Source: Bacteroidaceae bacterium | GTDB lineage: Bacteria > Bacteroidota > Bacteroidia > Bacteroidales > Bacteroidaceae | Assembly (NCBI GenBank): GCA_017466965.1 | Contig: JAFTTD010000061.1 | Span: 1-10,280 of the forward strand | Direction: 5' to 3' | DNA: 10,280 nucleotides | Program-made: the position numbers and the translations under genes | Notes under the pieces: generated by a model | What the model was told of the DNA's origin: nothing | Databases searched by the model: none | What the model saw: only the letters and a program-made list of their open reading frames with translations | Shown here: positions 5,892 to 10,280 of the stretch, in pieces | How positions within the stretch are numbered: position 1 is the first letter of the stretch | Layout: each line of letters begins with the position of its first letter

Positions 5892-6545
5892 ATGTTTTTT
5901 GTAGATATCCATACTCATAATGTTCCTGCAGCTGATTATATTGTTGCGGTGGTTGACGGCTTGCCTGTTGGTGAAATGAAGGCTGGTTGCTATTCTTGTG
6001 TAGGATTGCATCCGTGGAAGATTGGTAAGGATTGGGCTGCAGGCAAGGAGGTGATGAGAAATGTTGTATGTAATACGAATGTGCAGATGGTAGGCGAGTG
6101 CGGTATTGATCGTGTTGTACTGAAAGGAAAATCCGATGCCGGTAAACTCTTGGACTGTCAAATAGAGGCGTTCAGATGGCAGGCAGAGATAGCAGAGGAA
6201 CTACGCAAACCTATGATTCTGCATTGTGTAAAGGGTGTTGATGAAATTCTGAAGGTGAGGAGCGAACTTAAGCCTCTGCAAAAATGGATTCTGCATGGCT
6301 TCAGAGGTGGCGTAGTGCAGGCGTCCCAACTGATGGACAAGGGTATAGAACTTTCATTTGGATTGCACCATGACACCGAGGCTGTACGCATGGCTTTTTC
6401 GGAGGGAAAGTTATGGATTGAGACTGATGACAGCGGGTGTGATGTACGTGATATATATGGTAAAATTGCAGAAGAGCTGGGGGTAAGTGTCAATCTGCTT
6501 GCAGAAGAAGTTCATTCACGCTTCTGCCGACTCCTGGAATTATAA
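5892..6545 (+). CDS. TatD-family metal-dependent hydrolase
   Basis: This is a 217-aa member of the TatD DNase-like family of the amidohydrolase superfamily, which uses two metal ions and often acts as a 3'-5' nuclease; the substrate here is not shown. All metal-ligand motifs are present: DIHTH (H7, H9), GLHPW (H40), GECGID (E69), LHCV (H111), LHGF (H135) and IETDD (D179). At 217 aa it is shorter than the ~260 aa of E. coli TatD, mainly in the early loops. I start at ATG 5892 because MFFVDIHTHN is the usual compact N-terminus. In-frame GTG 5868 and ATG 5871 would add eight or seven residues (MMWLRELN for the longer form) and cannot be excluded. The C-terminal SRFCRLLEL matches the usual family ending. 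Its last 56 bp overlap the 3' end of folK on the other strand. Confidence 0.87.
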   Translation: MFFVDIHTHNVPAADYIVAVVDGLPVGEMKAGCYSCVGLHPWKIGKDWAAGKEVMRNVVCNTNVQMVGECGIDRVVLKGKSDAGKLLDCQIEAFRWQAEIAEELRKPMILHCVKGVDEILKVRSELKPLQKWILHGFRGGVVQASQLMDKGIELSFGLHHDTEAVRMAFSEGKLWIETDDSGCDVRDIYGKIAEELGVSVNLLAEEVHSRFCRLLEL

Positions 6546-6960
6546 TGTCTGGTGCTATTTGTGCAAGGGGTTCAAGTACGAAACGCCTGCAGTGCATAAG
6601 TGGATGAGGAATGGTAAGTTGTGGCAATTCTATTTGTTCGTCATCGTATAGCAGAATATCAATGTCTATGGTGCGATCATGATATACTCCATTAGCGGAC
6701 TTGGCAGTTCTGCCAAGTTCTTTTTCTATATCTTGAGTGGTTTGCAGAATCTGCATAGGTTCCAGCACTGTTGATATACAGATAACTGCATTCATAAACG
6801 TATTGTCGCTGTCAAATCCCCATGCTTGGGTTTCAAAAAAATCGGACCGGGAGACGATTGTCCCGATCCGATTATTTATTTCATTGACGGCGGACTCCAG
6901 TATTGATTTTTTATTTCCCAAATTGGAGCCTAAACCTAAATATACCGTGTGGCGATGCAT
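6490..6960 (-). CDS. folK: HPPK, 6-hydroxymethyl-7,8-dihydropterin pyrophosphokinase
   Basis: This 156-aa enzyme transfers pyrophosphate from ATP to 6-hydroxymethyl-7,8-dihydropterin, the step before dihydropteroate synthase in folate synthesis. Length matches E. coli FolK (159). It shows YLGLGSNLGNK at 7-17, TQAWGF at 44-49 with N57 further on, and the HPPK signature YHDRTIDIDILLY at 93-105, with D99 and D101 as the magnesium-binding pair. It also has IPHPLMHCRRFVLEPL at 117-132 (H119, R125, R126). It is the last gene of the uppP-truB-queA-folK series, 50 bp after queA. Codons 30-42 encode a sequence that also forms a terminator-like hairpin with a T7 tract. The 3' end overlaps tatD tail to tail by 56 bp, and there is no room for a terminator between them. 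Confidence 0.95.
   Translation of the reverse strand: MHRHTVYLGLGSNLGNKKSILESAVNEINNRIGTIVSRSDFFETQAWGFDSDNTFMNAVICISTVLEPMQILQTTQDIEKELGRTAKSANGVYHDRTIDIDILLYDDEQIELPQLTIPHPLMHCRRFVLEPLAQIAPDIIIPGVGRSVNELLLQAD
6835..6873 (-). terminator. Intrinsic-terminator-like hairpin inside folK
   Basis: On the folK mRNA strand AATCGGATCGGGA (6873-6861) pairs with TCCCGGTCCGATT (6852-6840) over 13 bp with one G-U wobble, around the 8-nt loop CAATCGTC. Seven T follow (6841-6835), two of them shared with the stem base. Stem GC content is high and the shape is that of a rho-independent terminator, but it lies within codons 30-42 of an intact gene. On the + strand there is no T-tract, so it is one-directional. 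Activity is not shown. Confidence 0.5.
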
Positions 6961-7010
6961 TGTTATGATGCTGATAATTATTTTCTGTTGTCAATGGACT
7001 TGTACTTTCA

Positions 7011-8069
7011 TCAGTCAATGATGAGCATTGCATCTCCGTATGTTCCGAACTTGTAGTCTTCCTTGAGTGCTGTGTCGTATGCAGACATAACTGCATCGTA
7101 TCCTCCGAAAGCAGTCTTGAGCATCAGCATAGTTGAAAGCGGCATCTGGAAGTTTGCCACAAGAGCGTCTGCTACAGTGAAGTCGTATGGAGGGAAGATG
7201 AATTTGTTTGTCCAGCCTTCAAATTCTTTGATATGTCCGCCAGGACCTACTGCTGTTTCTATGGCGCGCAATACTGTAGTTCCGACAGCACAAATCTTGT
7301 GTCCGCTATCCTTTGACGCGTTCACAATGTCGCATGCCTCTTTGTTGATGAACATCTGTTCACTGTCAGTCTTGTGCTTTGTGAGGTCTTCAACGTCAAT
7401 TGAACGGAAGTTACCCAGTCCGGCATGGAGTGTGATGAATGCTTGTTCCACTCCCTTGATTTCCATGCGTTTCATCAACTCGCGAGAGAAATGCAGTCCT
7501 GCTGTTGGTGCTGTGACAGCTCCTTCGTATTTAGCGTAGATAGTTTGGAACCTCTCCAGGTCATCTGGCTCAGCCTTGCGTAAAGAGCGCACATCGTCAG
7601 GAATTGGAGCCTCCCCGAGTGCATAGAGTGCGGCTTTGAACTCATCGTGTGGTCCGTCGTAAAGGAAGCGTAGTGTGCGTCCTCTTGAAGTGGTGTTGTC
7701 AATAACTTCTGCCACCATGGAATTGTCTTCGCCAAAGTAGAGTTTATTTCCAATACGGATTTTGCGTGCCGGGTCAACAAGCACGTCCCAAAGGCGTAAC
7801 TCTTCATTCAGTTCGCGCAGCAAGAAGACTTCAATGCGTGCGCCTGTCTTTTCCTTGTTGCCGTAAAGGCGTGCAGGAAAGACCTGTGTGTCATTGAAAA
7901 TGAATGCATCATGTTCATCAAAATATTCAAGGATATCCTTGAACACCTTATGCTCTATTTCACCTGTTTTGCGATGAACAACCATGAGGCGTGCTTCGTC
8001 TCGATGAAATGTAGGATGCAATGCTATCTTCTCATCCGGTAGCTTGAATTTGAATTGTGACAGTTTCAT
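7011..8069 (-). CDS. queA: S-adenosylmethionine:tRNA ribosyltransferase-isomerase
   Basis: This is a 352-aa cytoplasmic enzyme of queuosine synthesis. It transfers and rearranges the ribosyl group of S-adenosylmethionine onto 7-aminomethyl-7-deazaguanine at the wobble base of GUN-anticodon tRNAs, giving epoxyqueuosine. It is full length (E. coli 356). Motifs in order are LIA/IALHP at the N-terminus (15-19), [13 protein letters not shown] (58-70) with [11 protein letters not shown] (74-84), [10 protein letters not shown] (152-161), [12 protein letters not shown] (183-194), LHAGLGNFR (214-222), GTTVLRAIE and the C-terminal YGDAMLIID. The ATG at 8069 gives the family's normal N-terminus. It lies 51 bp after truB and 50 bp before folK, and the same-strand order suggests one operon. 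The 51-bp leader is A-rich without Shine-Dalgarno, as in neighbours. Confidence 0.96.
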   Translation of the reverse strand: MKLSQFKFKLPDEKIALHPTFHRDEARLMVVHRKTGEIEHKVFKDILEYFDEHDAFIFNDTQVFPARLYGNKEKTGARIEVFLLRELNEELRLWDVLVDPARKIRIGNKLYFGEDNSMVAEVIDNTTSRGRTLRFLYDGPHDEFKAALYALGEAPIPDDVRSLRKAEPDDLERFQTIYAKYEGAVTAPTAGLHFSRELMKRMEIKGVEQAFITLHAGLGNFRSIDVEDLTKHKTDSEQMFINKEACDIVNASKDSGHKICAVGTTVLRAIETAVGPGGHIKEFEGWTNKFIFPPYDFTVADALVANFQMPLSTMLMLKTAFGGYDAVMSAYDTALKEDYKFGTYGDAMLIID

Positions 8070-8120
8070 GTATTGTTACTTTTTTTTAATGTATTTGCAG
8101 TTTTTCCTGTTGGCTTTCTG

Positions 8121-8864
8121 CTATGATTCGTTTTCTGTTTTCTCTGTTTCTATGTGCTGTTTGCTCATCCATTCTTCGAAATCAGCAATGTCAAGACAGT
8201 CGCTGAGACGATATTCACCAACTCGTGTGCGTATGAGGTCTGTTAGATATGCACCTGAGTTTAGCGCTTGTCCGATGTCGCGAGCTAAAGCGCGTATGTA
8301 TGTGCCCTTGCTGCATACAACTCTTATAACAGCGCTGATTCCTTCTGCAGAGGATTCGTAATTCATCAGTTCAATTTCATCAATTACGAGGGTTTTGGCC
8401 TTGAGTTCCACTTCTTCTCCTTGTCGTGCGAATTTGTATGCTCTTTTACCGTTGATTTTCACTGCAGAGAATACGGGTGGCACTTGCTGTATTTCCCCTA
8501 CAAAGGATTTGAGTACGGCGCAGAGTGATTCCCTTGTAATATGCTCTGTTGGGTAAGTGGCATCTTCTTCTGTTTCTTTGTCGAAACTTGGTGTTGTCGC
8601 TCCTATTTTCAGGGTTGCAACATATTCTTTCGTGTGTGCCTGAAGTTCTTCTATTCTCTTTGTGGCTTTGCCTGTGCAGATGAGCAACACACCGGTTGCA
8701 AGGGGGTCAAGTGTGCCTGCATGGCCAACCTTGAGCTTTTTGATTGTAGGATCTACTTGCTTTATGAAACGTTTCAGAATGCCACGAGCACGAGCTACAA
8801 CATCGAACGAAGTCAACGTGTATGGTTTGTTAAAACAGAGTATTTCGCCTTTCTGAGGATTCAT
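8121..8864 (-). CDS. truB: tRNA pseudouridine(55) synthase
   Basis: This 247-aa enzyme converts U55 of the T-loop of tRNA to pseudouridine. The catalytic motif VGHAGTLDPLATGVL is at residues 46-60 with D53 as the nucleophile. Other family segments are NKPYTLTSFDVV (12-23), the KEYVATLKIG strand, QVPPVFSAVKINGKRAYKFARQG, and CSKGTYIRALARDIG followed by YLTDLIRTRVG. It is shorter than E. coli TruB (314 aa) because it ends soon after the catalytic domain and lacks the C-terminal PUA-like part, as I would expect for this phylum. The C-terminus is charged and probably disordered (QHIETEKTENES). The gene starts 29 bp after the uppP stop, so translation is likely from the same mRNA. Confidence 0.95.
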   Translation of the reverse strand: MNPQKGEILCFNKPYTLTSFDVVARARGILKRFIKQVDPTIKKLKVGHAGTLDPLATGVLLICTGKATKRIEELQAHTKEYVATLKIGATTPSFDKETEEDATYPTEHITRESLCAVLKSFVGEIQQVPPVFSAVKINGKRAYKFARQGEEVELKAKTLVIDEIELMNYESSAEGISAVIRVVCSKGTYIRALARDIGQALNSGAYLTDLIRTRVGEYRLSDCLDIADFEEWMSKQHIETEKTENES

Positions 8865-8893
8865 ATTTATAAGGAATCAAGTATGGATTGAGA

Positions 8894-9739
8894 TTAAACT
8901 ATTGTGAGTTCATAGCCAGCGAGTAGCATTATAAGTATGATGCCTCCGACTATTATCCTGTACCATCCGAATGCTCTGAATCCGTATTTCTGCACAAAGC
9001 TTATGAAGAACTTTATGGCAAGAAGGGCTACAATGAAAGCCACTACATTTCCGATAATGAGCGTGTCGAGGTTGTTCATTATCATTTCTGTGCCTCCATC
9101 GCTGAGCAGCTTATACATTTTATATACAGTTGCACCAAACATTGTAGGTACGGCAAGGAAGAAGGAGAACTCTGCAGCATCCTTGCGTGTCATCTTCTGT
9201 GACATTCCGCCTACGATAGTGGCCATGGAGCGAGAAACTCCTGGTATCATGGATATGCACTGGAATAGTCCGACCATGAATGCGCGTTTTTCTGTAAGCT
9301 TGGTGTCTTCGCTTCCTTTATTGAAAATTCTGTCGCAGAAGAGCATGAATATACCTCCTATTACGAGTGTTATTGCTACCACTTCAACTTTTTCGAGCAT
9401 GGCATCTATGGCATCGCTGAAGAGCAAGCCAAGTACGGCTGCTGGAATGAATGCAACGAAGAGTTTCCAATAAAAGTCAAACTTGTGTATGAACTTCCTG
9501 AATGCTGTTGCTCCTTCGGGGGCAGGTGTGTTATTGAGCTGAAAAAAGCGTTTCCAATAAAGGCATACAACAGAAAGTATTGCTCCGAACTGTATGATGA
9601 ATGTGAATGCCTTGACATAGTCTGTGCTTTCCACTCCCAATATGTTTTGAGCGATAATCATGTGTCCTGTAGATGATACAGGGAGGAACTCTGTTAGTCC
9701 TTCAACTATTGCAATGATAATCGTTTGTAACCAATCCAT
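8894..9739 (-). CDS. uppP: Undecaprenyl-diphosphatase
   Basis: This 281-aa integral membrane enzyme (BacA/UppP family) dephosphorylates undecaprenyl diphosphate so the lipid carrier can be reused for peptidoglycan and other envelope polymers. Overproduction in other bacteria gives bacitracin resistance. The two signature loops are intact: EGLTEFLPVSSTGH at residues 13-26 (E13, E17, S22, H26) and PGVSRSMATIVGG at 166-178 (R170). The helices around them and the C-terminal hydrophobic segment match the family length of ~270. The N-terminus MDWLQTIIIAIVEGLTEF is the standard start. The leader is an array of six AACTTAAA-type octamers ending 3 nt before the ATG. About 200 bp of repeat DNA separate it from the DUF3098 gene upstream. 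I found no exact -7 box in that gap, so it may rely on read-through. Confidence 0.96.
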   Translation of the reverse strand: MDWLQTIIIAIVEGLTEFLPVSSTGHMIIAQNILGVESTDYVKAFTFIIQFGAILSVVCLYWKRFFQLNNTPAPEGATAFRKFIHKFDFYWKLFVAFIPAAVLGLLFSDAIDAMLEKVEVVAITLVIGGIFMLFCDRIFNKGSEDTKLTEKRAFMVGLFQCISMIPGVSRSMATIVGGMSQKMTRKDAAEFSFFLAVPTMFGATVYKMYKLLSDGGTEMIMNNLDTLIIGNVVAFIVALLAIKFFISFVQKYGFRAFGWYRIIVGGIILIMLLAGYELTIV

Positions 9740-9742
9740 TTG

Positions 9743-9790
9743 TTTGAGTTTTTAAGTTCTTGAGTTTTTAAGTTTTTAAGTTTTTGAGTT
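9743..9790 (-). repeat. AACTTAAA octamer array ending 3 nt before the uppP start codon
   Basis: Read on the uppP strand, six contiguous in-phase octamers run from 9790 to 9743: AACTCAAA, AACTTAAA, AACTTAAA, AACTCAAG, AACTTAAA, AACTCAAA. CAA and then the ATG at 9739 follow. There is no Shine-Dalgarno. Orientation and 3-nt spacing are the same as in front of yqaA. Confidence 0.9.
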
Positions 9791-9807
9791 GCTACCTTGT
9801 AACAAAA

Positions 9808-9889
9808 GGAGTTCGGAAGTTCAGGAGTTCAGACGATACCATTGGACGTAATTGCCTACCTTATAACCTCACAACCTTACAACCTTATG
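9808..9889 (+). repeat. Dispersed octamer repeat, copy D
   Basis: GGAGTTCG, GAAGTTCA and GGAGTTCA (9808-9831) run in register into GACGATAC (9832-9839), CATTGGAC, and GTAATTGCC (9848-9856). After one T come ACCTTATA, ACCTCACA, ACCTTACA and ACCTTATG (9858-9889). The right arm carries one extra base and the left arm one change, so the dyad is imperfect. It lies between the DUF3098 gene and uppP, which are usually close together in this gene cluster. Confidence 0.82.
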
Positions 9890-9937
9890 TAAAAGTTTTT
9901 GAGTTGTCAACATTAAAACTTGATATAAATCTTTTTT

Positions 9938-10207
9938 TTACTCCAATATTTCAAGAGCTTTCTCTTCTTCTTTCTCTGTAACCTTGCGTTTCGGCTTCCA
10001 TAGTATTGCAACTACTACGAATATGAATCCGAAAAGACAAACGGCAGGGGCTGTCTTTATTCGTGTGTCATTGAAAATTTCAGGATTGAAGGCTTATTCT
10101 GTTGTTCCGTTTCCGGACATTAGCACGAATCCTGCGATAATTATGAGCATGCCGACCACAAGCAGGATGTAATTGATTTTGCCGAATGCGAAATTTGATT
10201 TATCCAT
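9938..10207 (-). pseudogene. DUF3098 small membrane protein gene interrupted by one in-frame TAA
   Basis: From ATG 10207 the frame reads MDKSNFAFGKINYILLVVGM and on to MSGNGTTE. It meets TAA at codon 38 (10096-10094) and then continues without any other stop for 51 codons (AFNPEIFN, TRIKTAPAV, a second hydrophobic helix, WKPKRKV, a Glu/Lys-rich tail) to the TAA at 9940-9938. The whole is 89 codons. Both halves match the DUF3098 family of two-helix proteins usually found between ftsX and uppP in Bacteroidetes. Homologues commonly have Glu at this point, so one G-to-T change (GAA to TAA) would explain it. The downstream half keeps its family motif, so the lesion is recent, a sequencing error, or read through. 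No ATG soon after the stop offers reinitiation. The function of the family is unknown to me. Confidence 0.8.
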
Positions 10208-10265
10208 GTTGTTTATAGTTTTTGTAATGTAGGATTCTTTGTATAATGAGATTGTAGTTTTTTGT

Positions 10266-10280
10266 TTAGAGATGATAAAG
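10266..10280 (-). CDS. Extreme 3' end of an upstream gene, possibly ftsX (partial)
   Basis: Reading inward from the window edge on the - strand gives CTT TAT CAT CTC TAA, a C-terminus LYHL. The Bacteroidetes cell-division gene ftsX usually precedes the DUF3098 gene, and its protein often ends in a similar Leu-Tyr-rich tail. Only four codons are visible, so the assignment rests on gene order. If right, the spacer to the DUF3098 ATG is 58 bp. Confidence 0.3.
   Translation of the reverse strand, partial: LYHL

Noticed and set aside
7063..7539. Open + strand frame of 158 aa inside queA
   Set aside because: It is a shadow of queA, whose motifs are complete on the other strand.
8937..9473. Open + strand frame of 178 aa inside uppP
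   Set aside because: It is a shadow of uppP, with low-complexity Ile/Pro/Met-rich content and no recognisable domain.
9984..10172. Open + strand frame of 62 aa near the right end
   Set aside because: It lies opposite the DUF3098 gene. The - strand frame has clear family sequence on both sides of its stop.

Overview
The window looks like chromosomal DNA of a member of the Bacteroidales, most likely a Prevotella or Bacteroides relative. The evidence is the gene set and order, the lack of Shine-Dalgarno sequences with A-rich leaders in their place, one exact Bacteroidetes -7 box (TATCTTTG), and AT-rich intergenic DNA between moderately GC coding regions. The genus is inferred and not proven.

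Layout. Positions 1-560 are non-coding, with a 21-bp tandem repeat, a perfect 12-bp inverted repeat and an octamer array. On the + strand follow a two-domain Rid-family protein (561-1688) and, 14 bp later, a fused ResB/CcsA cytochrome c maturation protein (1703-3745). Next are a roughly ten-helix membrane protein of unknown function with its own promoter (3869-4849), a small YqaA/DedA-type membrane protein (5146-5601) and a TatD-type metal-dependent hydrolase (5892-6545). The - strand carries, in transcription order, the very end of a gene that is probably ftsX (10266-10280), a DUF3098 gene broken by one in-frame TAA (9938-10207), uppP (8894-9739), truB (8121-8864), queA (7011-8069) and folK (6490-6960). 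This is the Bacteroidetes ftsX-DUF3098-uppP-truB-queA-folK cluster. It combines cell-envelope work (lipid carrier recycling), two tRNA modification enzymes and a folate enzyme. tatD and folK converge and overlap by 56 bp.

The most unusual content lies between the genes. Four intergenic regions share an octamer-based dispersed repeat: in-phase GGAGTTnA units, a dyad core GACAATAC-N8-GTATTGCC, and in-phase ACCTTATA units. A third octamer family (AACTTAAA) occurs on the coding-strand side of downstream genes. In front of yqaA and uppP, which lie on opposite strands, the AACTTAAA arrays end exactly 3 nt before the ATG. This suggests that the repeat supplies the translation initiation region.

Other signals worth checking are an intrinsic-terminator-like structure (13-bp stem plus T7) inside the 5' part of folK, the nonsense codon in the DUF3098 gene, and a promoter so close to the 3869 start that the transcript would be almost leaderless. 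I saw no tRNA, rRNA, CRISPR array, transposase or phage gene.
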